This document shows positions 1-7,925 of a DNA stretch of 64,000 nt, piece after piece. This DNA is from Clostridiales bacterium (GTDB lineage Bacteria > Bacillota > Clostridia > Oscillospirales > Oscillospiraceae): contig JAQXJB010000004.1 of assembly GCA_029008095.1 (NCBI GenBank), positions 36,234-100,233 of the forward strand, given 5' to 3'. The notes under the pieces were generated by a model. That model was not told the origin of the DNA, did not search any database, and saw only the letters and a list, made by a program, of their open reading frames with translations. The position numbers were made by a program, and so were the translations under genes. Numbering within the stretch: position 1 is the first letter of the stretch; every line of letters starts with the position of its first letter.

Positions 1-1054
1 ATTTTTCGGGAGTGGCGGTGAACTTATCGAAAAAGCTCTTTACACTGTCCCGCCCCTTCTTCAAAATGCCTTTCAGATCCAGCAGACGCTCCACGCTGTC
101 CTCGTAGGCCTCCACCTGCCGCACCTTGAAGAGCTTTTTCAGCCAATCTCTCACGCTGCCGCGTCCGCCCCTGCCGTCAGGTTTGGGTATGAACACGGCT
201 ATGGCGGTAATGAGAGCCAGAATGAGCATGATGCTGATAAATATCGGCACAAAAATACCGTCGCTTGTGCCGGGATCAAGCTCCACGGCTTCGCTCACCT
301 CTTCGGTGACCTCCGGAGTTGCCGTCGGCACCATCATGGCGTCGCCGCCTCCGCTGGTGAGAGCCTTGAGTACGCTCCATACGCAGCGGAGCAGGAAGCC
401 CAGACCGGCGCTCAGTCCTTTCTGGAGGAAGCTCAGGTTGGCAAGCGGCACGGCGATGAGCAGGAACACTGTCAGCATGATAAGGTTACGGCTGCGAAGT
501 CCCGCGGGTACAGCCATCACAGCTCCGCCCTTAACATTATGTAAACCGTTGTGCAGGCTGTTTGTATTGAAGCTGTAAAGGCTGAGGAGGAAAGCGCCCA
601 GGGCGCAGTAGGTGATGGGCATTATCTCCCTGATAACTCCCGTATTCAGATAGAAGTAGGAGCAATCGAAGATGTAAAGGATTATTGACGCCAGCGCCAC
701 CTTGGGCGGGAAGGGCTGATCGCCCCGAAGGCCAAGGAAGAATATTCCCGCTCCCAGCAGCATGCATGCTATTATGTAAACCACGTCCATAGTCTCATGA
801 GCCGGGAAAACGAGCCATATCAGCGCGGCCGCGGCCAGAGCCGAGATGGGCAGCAGGGCATAGCGCAGAGCCTTTATATTCCGGGCGCAGAGTCCGGCAA
901 CGAAGCAGATAAGCAGCGGCCAGCCGCATACGCTGCGGCTGTACCAGGCCCAGCCCATAGCGGGAAGCTGTTCCATGAGCACCAGCAGAGAAAACGCAAA
1001 GGCGGCGGACAGCAGCAGATTTATCAGCCACATTCCGAGTTTATCGGCTTTCAT
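1..1054 (-). CDS. Multi-pass membrane protein, DUF4129-like, 3' end outside the window
   Basis: The frame is open from the ATG at 1054 to the window edge, giving 351 residues without a stop. Residues 1-220 are mostly hydrophobic membrane segments. A further segment lies near 265-290, after a short acidic/Thr stretch, and a basic soluble tail follows (about 295-350). The start overlaps the DUF58 stop by four bases (ATGA), so the two are translationally coupled. MoxR-DUF58-membrane protein trios of this kind are common, and the third member often carries DUF4129 with or without a transglutaminase core. No transglutaminase Cys-His-Asp signature appears in the visible part. The name therefore rests on context, and the exact family is uncertain. 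Confidence 0.7.
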   Translation of the reverse strand, partial: MKADKLGMWLINLLLSAAFAFSLLVLMEQLPAMGWAWYSRSVCGWPLLICFVAGLCARNIKALRYALLPISALAAAALIWLVFPAHETMDVVYIIACMLLGAGIFFLGLRGDQPFPPKVALASIILYIFDCSYFYLNTGVIREIMPITYCALGAFLLSLYSFNTNSLHNGLHNVKGGAVMAVPAGLRSRNLIMLTVFLLIAVPLANLSFLQKGLSAGLGFLLRCVWSVLKALTSGGGDAMMVPTATPEVTEEVSEAVELDPGTSDGIFVPIFISIMLILALITAIAVFIPKPDGRGGRGSVRDWLKKLFKVRQVEAYEDSVERLLDLKGILKKGRDSVKSFFDKFTATPEK

Positions 1055-2136
1055 CTGCCCAGCACCCCCTTTATGCGCACCCACGAAACGGAATTATTCA
1101 TCTTTCGCAGGGTCTCGGCACGGGTCTGGAGAGAATCGCTCCAATAGGCGGAGATCATAACAATGTCCATCTCCGTTGTACCCGCGTTTATAAGGCTATC
1201 CAGCATGGAGTGGAAGCCCTTCTGCATTTTTATGTTCAGCACAGCCAGAGCCTCAAGTATCTCATTGAGCTTGGCCTCGCCTGTGCCGGGAGCCACATAG
1301 ACCGGCTCATCGCTCTTAGCTTTGTTCTCGCCGTTGGAGCAGAAGCCCGCGTCAATGCCGTTATCGCAGCACCATGCCGCCAGAGCGGCGGCGATATTCA
1401 CGCCGTTCTCAAGAAATTCCACATCCTTGGGCTCCATCGCCCCGTAAAGCAGATCGTTGATCTGGCAGTTCAGGCACAGCAGCACTCGGGGTGAAACGGT
1501 GTAGTCATGGGTCTTTACCTGCAAAGCGCCGGTGCGCGCCGTCGCTCCCCAATGTACGTCCTTGCGGCTGTCGCCGGGGCGGTATTCGCGGATGCCGTTC
1601 ACCAGCATGGGATCCGGCATGATCCAGCGGCGCACGGTCACATCACCCTGCCATTTCAGGGCGGACTCGGGCATATCCTCCGGCTTGGGAATGGCGGGGT
1701 ACACATATATTTTGGCGTCTCCCATATAGTCCTGACGGGCGTTGGCCAGGCCGAAAAGGTCGCCGGCCGCTATGCTCGCCTTGCTGCAGTCGTAGTAACC
1801 GCGTTTGGTGCAGAGTATCTCGTGGCGGCGGGTTATGCGGGAATAGCCGCCGAGGAAAAACAGGCTCTTATGGAAAAGCTCCATAGCTATCTCAAGATTT
1901 TCCTGGCTTTTGAATTTCAGCTCAGACGGCACGCGGGATTCCACGCGCACCCAGGGCACGGGGATGAGCTTATCATTGCTCAGTACCTCCACCAGATTCA
2001 CTTTTTCTCCGGCGAACACGCGTTTTTCCGAGAAGTGCCGCTCATAGCTGACCTTTTTCAAGGCATTTTTATTATAGTACGCGACCTGAAGAAGCGCAAA
2101 AATGCCCACGATCACGATTATCCAAAAGGCGGTCAA
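1051..2136 (-). CDS. DUF58 domain protein
   Basis: 361 residues starting at a TTG with AGGAGG seven bases upstream. One or two membrane segments lie at the N-terminus (about 4-20), followed by a beta-rich region and then the DUF58 hallmark RPGDSRKDVHW at 186-196. The C-terminal part resembles a von Willebrand A-like fold, as usual for the family. DUF58 proteins are membrane-associated partners of MoxR ATPases, and the pair is thought to assemble or activate surface or metal-dependent complexes; the specific client is unknown. It lies 53 bases downstream of the MoxR gene and overlaps the next membrane-protein gene, so the three probably form one operon. Confidence 0.88.
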   Translation of the reverse strand: MTAFWIIVIVGIFALLQVAYYNKNALKKVSYERHFSEKRVFAGEKVNLVEVLSNDKLIPVPWVRVESRVPSELKFKSQENLEIAMELFHKSLFFLGGYSRITRRHEILCTKRGYYDCSKASIAAGDLFGLANARQDYMGDAKIYVYPAIPKPEDMPESALKWQGDVTVRRWIMPDPMLVNGIREYRPGDSRKDVHWGATARTGALQVKTHDYTVSPRVLLCLNCQINDLLYGAMEPKDVEFLENGVNIAAALAAWCCDNGIDAGFCSNGENKAKSDEPVYVAPGTGEAKLNEILEALAVLNIKMQKGFHSMLDSLINAGTTEMDIVMISAYWSDSLQTRAETLRKMNNSVSWVRIKGVLGR

Positions 2137-2189
2137 TGCTCCACCTCCTATTCTTAAATGACGCGAATGGCGCGGCGATGGCGCGGTTC

Positions 2190-3158
2190 TTATTCGCCTA
2201 TCTTATCCGCGTTGGGGTCCTCGGTGGGCACGGCGACGGACTTGAGCAGATCATTGACCACCTGAGCGGCCTTGTCCGCAACGCCGTAGCCGGTGCGGGT
2301 TATAATGCGGTGGGCGAACACGGGTACTGCCAGCTTTTTCACATCGTCAGGCAGTACATAGTCGCGTCCCTGAACGGCGGCGTAGGTCTGGCAGGCGCGC
2401 ATGAGCCAGAGGAGACCTCTGGGACTTACTCCCAGAGAAACGTCTGCGGCGGTACGGGTGGCCTCGGTGAGTGCGACCATGTAACGGCGGACCGGCTCGC
2501 TGACCTCCACCCTGCGGCAGGCGGCCTGAGCGGCCATTATCTCCCCGCCGGTGGCAACGGGCGTAAGCTCCTCAAGAGGGCTGTTATTGATAAATCTGTC
2601 CAGAACGGCCATTTCGCCCGCGGTATCGGGATAACCCAGATTCAGGCGGAAAAGGAAACGGTCGAGCTGAGCCTCGGGCAGCGGGAACGCGCCGGAGGAC
2701 TCCACGGGGTTCTGGGTGGCAATGACGAAGAAGGGCTCGGCCAGGGCGCGGGTAACGCCGTCAACGGTTATCTGTCTTTCCTCCATGCACTCCAGGAGCG
2801 CGGACTGGGTTCTGGGAGTGGCGCGGTTTATCTCATCGGCAAGCAGAATATTGGTAAAAGCGGGACCTTCCCGGAACTCAAACACATACTCCTTCTGGTT
2901 GAAAATGCTCATGCCGGTGATATCGGAAGGCAGCAGGTCGGGGGTGAACTGTATGCGCTTGAAGCCGCAGTCGATGGACTTGGCCAGGGACTTCGCGGTA
3001 ACGGTCTTGCCGGTACCCGGAACATCGTCCAGCAGCACATGACCTCCGGAAATGAGCGCTGTTATAATAAGTTCTATTTCCATGCTCTTGCCTACCATGA
3101 CCTTCTCGATATTTTCCCTTATCTTAGCAGCCAAGGCGGATACTTCCTTTATCTCCAT
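2190..3158 (-). CDS. MoxR-family AAA+ ATPase
   Basis: 322 residues, the usual length. Walker A VPGTGKT is at about 46-52, Walker B ILLADE at 104-109, followed by the MoxR-typical NRATPRTQSALLE. A sensor region around ATQNP and a C-terminal lid helical domain are also visible. The ATG has GAGGAGG about nine bases upstream. MoxR ATPases act as chaperone-like remodelers for proteins encoded next to them, here the DUF58 protein. It is the first gene of the minus-strand trio and is divergent from the redox cluster that starts at 3446. Confidence 0.93.
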   Translation of the reverse strand: MEIKEVSALAAKIRENIEKVMVGKSMEIELIITALISGGHVLLDDVPGTGKTVTAKSLAKSIDCGFKRIQFTPDLLPSDITGMSIFNQKEYVFEFREGPAFTNILLADEINRATPRTQSALLECMEERQITVDGVTRALAEPFFVIATQNPVESSGAFPLPEAQLDRFLFRLNLGYPDTAGEMAVLDRFINNSPLEELTPVATGGEIMAAQAACRRVEVSEPVRRYMVALTEATRTAADVSLGVSPRGLLWLMRACQTYAAVQGRDYVLPDDVKKLAVPVFAHRIITRTGYGVADKAAQVVNDLLKSVAVPTEDPNADKIGE

Positions 3159-3326
3159 AATATGTAAACCTCCTCACAAATTTTTGCTCTTACTATATTT
3201 ATATATTGTATACGTTTCACAATCATTGGTCAAGTATTTTTACGAGTTATTTGCAAATTGCACACATTTCCGTAAATAAAATCCTATGAGCGCCTATATT
3301 AGGATAGAAGAACTCCAATTTTGCTA

Positions 3327-3355
3327 TTGAATAGCTAAAAAAAATATGCTAAAAT
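3327..3355 (+). promoter_or_regulatory. Sigma-A-type promoter of the redox cluster
   Basis: TTGAAT (3327-3332), 17-base spacer, TAAAAT (3350-3355). It is followed directly by a LacI-type palindrome at the expected transcription start and lies about 90 bases upstream of the ATG at 3446. The rest of the 3159-3445 gap is AT-rich and shows no other feature. Confidence 0.6.
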
Positions 3356-3360
3356 ATGAG

Positions 3361-3370
3361 AAATCGATTG
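3361..3370. promoter_or_regulatory. Candidate LacI-family operator overlapping the start point
   Basis: AAATCGATTG differs by one base from CAATCGATTG, the palindromic core found twice at 6583-6592 and 6603-6612. It sits just downstream of the -10 box, a classical repressor position. A central CG in a 10-14-base palindrome is typical of LacI/GalR operators. No regulator gene lies in the window, so the regulator is unknown. Confidence 0.5.
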
Positions 3371-3445
3371 CAAAATCGTGAAAGCTTTTGGCGTTCCGGC
3401 CTCAGAAGTATGTCGGCCCGCCTTTAAAAATAGGAGGAAACCAAA

Positions 3446-3952
3446 ATGTCCAAGGAAAACATGACCAAGGAAGAGATCCTCGACCTTTGCGGCAAAACTG
3501 CCCGCGAGGCTCAGATCCGCGACGACGTATGCTCACGCAGCACCCTTATCGGCCTGAAGGCATATTTCGACTTCATTCCCGATGAGCTTATCCGCGCTTC
3601 CATGTCCCTCTGCGGCGGCGCGGGAGCAAGCAGCGGCAGCTGCGGCACCTATACCTGCGGCCAGCTGGCCGTAGGCCTGAAGTACAACGTACCCCTGGAG
3701 GACGAGCTGAAGAACCCCGACCTGCAGGATATCGGCGCTGCCAAGTTCCAGGCCTTCCGTGACAAGTATCTGGCCGAGATGGGCACCACCATGTGTCCCG
3801 AGTTCCAGAAGAAGGTTTTTGGCCGTACCTTTATCTTCACCAATCCCGCAGACTGCGAGGAATATTGGAAGATCGAGGATCACGCAGTCAAGTGCGCCGA
3901 CGTTGTTGAAAAGGCTACCCGCGTTATCGCGGAGTTCCTTCTGGACAACTGA
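3446..3952 (+). CDS. C_GCAxxG_C_C family redox-type protein
   Basis: 168 residues with AGGAGG nine bases before the ATG. Cysteines sit in the family spacing: C29, the Gly-rich LCGGAGASSGSCG (C56, C66), C71, and C-terminal cysteines in TMCPEF and KCADVVEKA. It aligns by eye with the second family member at 18112-18507. The family (C-GCAxxG-C-C) is small and predicted redox-active, often encoded beside oxidoreductases or transporters; its reaction is not established. It is the first gene of a cluster with the CoA-disulfide reductase/rhodanese gene 28 bases downstream, suggesting shared work on thiols, sulfur or electron transfer. Function is inferred from cysteine pattern and context. Confidence 0.72.
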   Translation: MSKENMTKEEILDLCGKTAREAQIRDDVCSRSTLIGLKAYFDFIPDELIRASMSLCGGAGASSGSCGTYTCGQLAVGLKYNVPLEDELKNPDLQDIGAAKFQAFRDKYLAEMGTTMCPEFQKKVFGRTFIFTNPADCEEYWKIEDHAVKCADVVEKATRVIAEFLLDN

Positions 3953-3980
3953 TCGATCCGGCAACAGGAGGCATACATAA

Positions 3981-5612
3981 ATGAGAATTCTGGTAGTTGG
4001 CGGCGTTGCCGCCGGCGCATCCGCTGCAACCAAGGCCCGCCGCACCAACGAGGATGCCGAGATAGTCCTTTTTGAGAGAGGCAACTATGTTTCCTTCGCC
4101 AACTGCGGCCTGCCCTACTACATCGGCGGCGTCATCGAGGATCGCGACGAGCTGCTGCTCGTTACTCCCGAGATGTTCAAGGACCGCTTCAACATTGACG
4201 TTCGCATCAACCACGAGGTCGTGGGCGTGGACGCCAGAAACAAGACCATCACCGTAAAGACTCCCGAGGGCGAGACCACCGAGGCTTATGACAAGCTCAT
4301 TCTCGCCACCGGCGGCCGTCCCATCGTCCCCCCCATCAAAGGAATTGAGCAGGACGGCGTATACAATGTATTCACCGTACCCGACGCTGACCGCATCGTT
4401 TCCAGACTTGAGGCCGGCACCAAGAGCGCCGTTGTTGTCGGCGGCGGCTTTATCGGCCTTGAGTCCGCCGAGAACCTCCGCGAAAAAGGCGTTAAGGTCA
4501 CCATCATCGAGCGCCTGCCCCAGATAATGAGCAATATGGATCAGGAATTCTCCGACGTCCTTATCGGCCACTTTGAGGAAATGGGCATCACCGTACTCAC
4601 CGGCGCATCCGTAAGCGAGATCACCGGCGACGGCAAGGCCAACGGCGTTGTCCTCGCGGACGGCACCGCCATCCCCGCCGACATGGTCATCATGGCCGCA
4701 GGCGTGCGCTCCAGCACCGAGCTGGCCGTTCAGGCCGGCGTAAGGATCGGCGAGACCGGCGGCGTATGGACCGACGCGACCATGCGTACCTCCGACCCCG
4801 ACATCTACGCTGCGGGCGATATGGTGGAATCTCTTAACCTCGTTTCCGGCAAGAAGGTGCGCATCCCCCTGGCAGGCAGCGCCAACAAGCAGGGCCGCGC
4901 GGCCGGCTGCAACGCGGCTGGCGGCAAGCTTCTCTTCAAGGGCGTACTGGGAACCGCCATCATCAAGATAGGCGAGCTCACCGCTGCCCGCACCGGTCTG
5001 AACGCCCGTGAGGCCGCAGCCCTTGGCTGGGACTTTGAGAGCGTTTACGTTCCCGGCTTCAGCAACGCCACCTACTATCCCGACGCAATGCCTATGGTTC
5101 TGAAGCTCACCGTAGCCAAGCAGGACGGCCGTATCCTCGGCGCCCAGGGCGTTGGCCGCAAGGGTATCGACAAGCGTATCGACGTGCTTGCCACAGCCAT
5201 CTACTCCGGTCTCACCGTTTTCGACCTTGAGAATCTGGATCTGGCATACGCGCCCCCCTATTCCTCCGCAAAGGATCCCGTCATTCTCGGCGGCATGATC
5301 GCTGCCAACATGATAAGAGGCGAGATGGACTACGTCCTGCCCTCCGATATTCCCGCCTGCAAGGAAGCCGGTGACGTCATCCTTGACGTCCGCAGCCAGG
5401 AGGAATATGACGCGGGTCACATTGAGGATTCCATCCTCCTGCCCATCGACGAGCTCCGCGAACGCTATCAGGAGCTGGACAAGAGCAAGACCTATGTGGT
5501 ATATTGCGGAGTAGGCTACCGCGCCTACAACTCCGCCCTCTTCCTCAAGGCCCACGGCTACCGCGTCAAGAATATGAGCGGCGGCTGGCGCGCCTGGACT
5601 ATGAGTGTATAA
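3981..5612 (+). CDS. FAD-dependent CoA-disulfide reductase-like enzyme fused to rhodanese
   Basis: 543 residues. The N-terminal FAD-binding Rossmann motif VGGVAAGASAA begins near residue 6. The redox cysteine lies in FANCGLPYYIGG (C42), the single-Cys motif of CoA-disulfide reductases and NADH oxidases. A second nucleotide-binding motif GGGFIGLESAE lies near 155 and the FAD motif YAAGD near 275. From about 455 to the end is a rhodanese domain with active-site loop CGVGYRA (C509). This architecture (CoADR-RHD) reduces CoA disulfides, polysulfides or per-sulfides with NAD(P)H, and the rhodanese domain handles sulfane sulfur. The neighbouring C_GCAxxG_C_C and DUF169 genes support a thiol/sulfur redox role; the physiological substrate is not visible. 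Confidence 0.9.
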   Translation: MRILVVGGVAAGASAATKARRTNEDAEIVLFERGNYVSFANCGLPYYIGGVIEDRDELLLVTPEMFKDRFNIDVRINHEVVGVDARNKTITVKTPEGETTEAYDKLILATGGRPIVPPIKGIEQDGVYNVFTVPDADRIVSRLEAGTKSAVVVGGGFIGLESAENLREKGVKVTIIERLPQIMSNMDQEFSDVLIGHFEEMGITVLTGASVSEITGDGKANGVVLADGTAIPADMVIMAAGVRSSTELAVQAGVRIGETGGVWTDATMRTSDPDIYAAGDMVESLNLVSGKKVRIPLAGSANKQGRAAGCNAAGGKLLFKGVLGTAIIKIGELTAARTGLNAREAAALGWDFESVYVPGFSNATYYPDAMPMVLKLTVAKQDGRILGAQGVGRKGIDKRIDVLATAIYSGLTVFDLENLDLAYAPPYSSAKDPVILGGMIAANMIRGEMDYVLPSDIPACKEAGDVILDVRSQEEYDAGHIEDSILLPIDELRERYQELDKSKTYVVYCGVGYRAYNSALFLKAHGYRVKNMSGGWRAWTMSV

Positions 5613-5641
5613 GTATATAAACGAAAGGAAGCGTTTTTTTC

Positions 5642-6451
5642 ATGACCATACAGCAGTATAACGAATATGGCAAGTTTCTGGAAAGCACTCTCCGCCTGGA
5701 AACCTATCCCATCGCTGTAAAATTCTTTGACAATCTCGAGGATATCCCCGCAGGTACCATCTTCCCCAAGCGCGACATGGGCAAGCACATGGCATTCTGC
5801 CAGGCAAAGGCCATGACCAGAATGAGAGGCATGACCATTGCTCTGACCAAGGAAGACCATTGGTGCTGGAATCCCCTCATTGCTTTCGGCATGGTGGACT
5901 GCACCCCCGGCACCGAATACTTCAACGTTATCAAGAAGTACATAGGCGTTCCCGAGGACAAGGCCGAGGAGTTCCTGGCCAACTTCCCCCGTCTGGAGCT
6001 GGGCAAGTGCAAGGCTGTTGTTACCTCTCCCCTCTACAAGGCAGAGTTTGAGCCTGATATCATCCTCGTTTACTCCAACACCATGCAGCTCAACTGCATT
6101 CTCCGCGCCGTTAAGTCCATGACCGGTACCTACGTCAAGAGCGAGTTCGACGGCATTGACTCCTGCGCCTACGCTACCGTTCCCCCCATGCTCAACGGTC
6201 AGTATCGCATTACCGTTCCCGACCCCGGCGATGTTGAGCGCGCCCGCGCCGGCAAGGACGAGATGATTTTCTCTATTCCTCCCGCGAGACTGGAAGAGGT
6301 ATGCACCGGCTTGAAGATGCTTGAGGACATGCACATGAATTACCGCAACACTCCCTGGCTCTATCCTCTGGATTTCGAGCGTCCCCCCTTCTACAACGAA
6401 GTATTCGAGATGTGGGGTCTGGAAAAGGGCGAGGATTGGAACAAGGTCTGA
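5642..6451 (+). CDS. DUF169 family protein
   Basis: 269 residues; the ATG follows GAAAGGAAG after a T-rich spacer. The sequence matches DUF169 in overall form: an N-terminal LRLETYPIAVKF segment, a CQAKAMTRMRG segment and the cysteine-bearing WCWNPLIAFGMVDC segment near 77-90. DUF169 proteins are soluble, widespread in anaerobes and without an assigned reaction. It lies 29 bases after the CoADR-rhodanese gene and closes the cluster. The next gene has its own operators. Family assignment is fairly sure; the role is unknown. Confidence 0.8.
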   Translation: MTIQQYNEYGKFLESTLRLETYPIAVKFFDNLEDIPAGTIFPKRDMGKHMAFCQAKAMTRMRGMTIALTKEDHWCWNPLIAFGMVDCTPGTEYFNVIKKYIGVPEDKAEEFLANFPRLELGKCKAVVTSPLYKAEFEPDIILVYSNTMQLNCILRAVKSMTGTYVKSEFDGIDSCAYATVPPMLNGQYRITVPDPGDVERARAGKDEMIFSIPPARLEEVCTGLKMLEDMHMNYRNTPWLYPLDFERPPFYNEVFEMWGLEKGEDWNKV

Positions 6452-6580
6452 GCCTTACAGCATACACCACAGCATAAAACAGCTTCAGTCCCTGCCGCGC
6501 GGAACGCCGGAAAAATTATTCAGGCTTTCTTCATCATAAAAAATGTTATGCTCGGCAGGGGCTATCTTCTCGAAGTTTCT

Positions 6581-6613
6581 CGCAATCGATTGCGCTATTT
6601 TGCAATCGATTGA
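6581..6613. promoter_or_regulatory. Twin LacI-family operator sites
   Basis: Two copies of the perfect palindromic core CAATCGATTG (6583-6592 and 6603-6612) lie 20 bases centre to centre, about two helical turns. The first copy extends to a 14-base perfect palindrome at 6581-6594. Tandem sites on the same helix face suggest cooperative binding of a LacI-family dimer or tetramer. They lie 80-110 bases upstream of the dehydratase ATG at 6694. A related site at 3361-3370 links this operon to the redox cluster. Confidence 0.65.
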
Positions 6614-6693
6614 TTAACGAGATAAAGTGCGCATTTTACATTCACAGCAATTATGTATCGAATACGATATATGATTCTATAAGGAGGCAACAC

Positions 6694-7884
6694 ATGAAGA
6701 TCACAAAGGTAGACGTATTTCAGTTTCGCTGTGACGTCCCCATACCCAACCGCCCCGTAGGCTGCCGCATCTACACCGATGAGGGCATTTACGGCGACGG
6801 CGAGGGCTCCATGTCCTATGGCACCGGCTCCGAGGCCGCGTTCGGCATGATCGAAGCTCTGGCAAACATGATCATCGGCATGGACCCCCTTGACAACGAG
6901 GTCATCTGGGACAAGATGCACCGCGGCACATTCTGGGGACAGAGCCCCGGACCCGCCGTTTTCTCCGGCATGAGCGCCATAGACATCGCCCTCTGGGATA
7001 TCAAGGGCAAGGTCTGCAACATGCCCCTTTACCGCCTGCTGGGCGGTAAGCAGCGCAAGGATCTGCGCTGCTATGCCAGCCAGCTGCAGCACGGCTTCAA
7101 GGGCTATCACGATTTCGCTTTCACCACGGACAAGTACGAGGAGGTTTCCAAGTATGTGGTGGACGAGCTGGGCTATGACGCCATCAAGATAGACTTTCTC
7201 ACCTTCGACCGCGACCCCTCCCGCCCCCTGGGCAACGAACAGCGCCGCGGCCCCATGAGCCCCTACTACGTTCAGCTCGCCGAGGAACGCGTGGCCGCCG
7301 TCCGCGAGGCCGTTGGCCCCAACGTGGATATAATCGTGGAGAACCACTCCAACCTGGACGCTCTCTCCGCCGTTCAGCTCGCCCGCGCCATCGAAAAGTA
7401 CAACATTTTCTTCTTTGAGGAGCCCAACACTCCCTCTCCCAAAACAGCCAAGTATATCCGCGAAAATGTAAATATCCCCATCGCCAACGGCGAGCGCATA
7501 TTCTCCCGCTGGCAGTATGTTCCCTACTTTGAGGATATGTCCATTCAGATCGCCCAGCCCGACCTGACAAGCTGCGGCGGCCTGACCGAGGGCAAGAAGA
7601 TATGCGACATGGCGCACACCTATGACGTGGCCGTTCAGGCTCACGTCTGCGGCACGCCCCTCTCCACCGCCCTCTCCCTGCACCTTGAGTCCTCCATCCC
7701 CAACTTTATCATCCATGAGCAGCACTGCGTATGCCTGCATCAGTACATGAAGGATCTCTGCATTCATGATTATCAGCCCGTGAACGGCCGCTTCGTAACT
7801 CCCGAGCTGCCCGGCATCGGCAACGAGTGGACAGAGAAAGCCATGACCGAGGCCCGCATGAAGAAAACCGTCACCAAGGAATGA
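6694..7884 (+). CDS. Mandelate racemase/muconate lactonizing family dehydratase (enolase superfamily), copy 1
   Basis: 396 residues from the ATG preceded by AAGGAGG. An earlier in-frame ATG at 6610 lacks a Shine-Dalgarno and overlaps the operator. Metal ligands of the TIM barrel are E216 (in ENH), E242 or E243 (FEEP) and E267 (GER), with a candidate catalytic histidine H317 (AHVCG) and H218. The YDAIKID strand (K165, D167) departs from a canonical KxK. The GERIFSRW and PDLTSCGG stretches resemble D-galactonate dehydratase-type members. Enzymes of this group dehydrate acid sugars to 2-keto-3-deoxy acids. It is followed by a sugar-type binding lipoprotein and a close paralogue (9907-11091), suggesting uptake and breakdown of an aldonate or uronate; the exact substrate is not determinable. 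Confidence 0.85.
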   Translation: MKITKVDVFQFRCDVPIPNRPVGCRIYTDEGIYGDGEGSMSYGTGSEAAFGMIEALANMIIGMDPLDNEVIWDKMHRGTFWGQSPGPAVFSGMSAIDIALWDIKGKVCNMPLYRLLGGKQRKDLRCYASQLQHGFKGYHDFAFTTDKYEEVSKYVVDELGYDAIKIDFLTFDRDPSRPLGNEQRRGPMSPYYVQLAEERVAAVREAVGPNVDIIVENHSNLDALSAVQLARAIEKYNIFFFEEPNTPSPKTAKYIRENVNIPIANGERIFSRWQYVPYFEDMSIQIAQPDLTSCGGLTEGKKICDMAHTYDVAVQAHVCGTPLSTALSLHLESSIPNFIIHEQHCVCLHQYMKDLCIHDYQPVNGRFVTPELPGIGNEWTEKAMTEARMKKTVTKE

Positions 7885-7925
7885 TCATTCCTTAAATATA
7901 TTTTATAAAGAAAGGACAGAAAAAA

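Noticed and set aside
3924..5555. 543-residue minus-strand ORF opposite the CoADR-rhodanese gene
   Set aside because: Mirror of the coding gene caused by GC-rich third positions.
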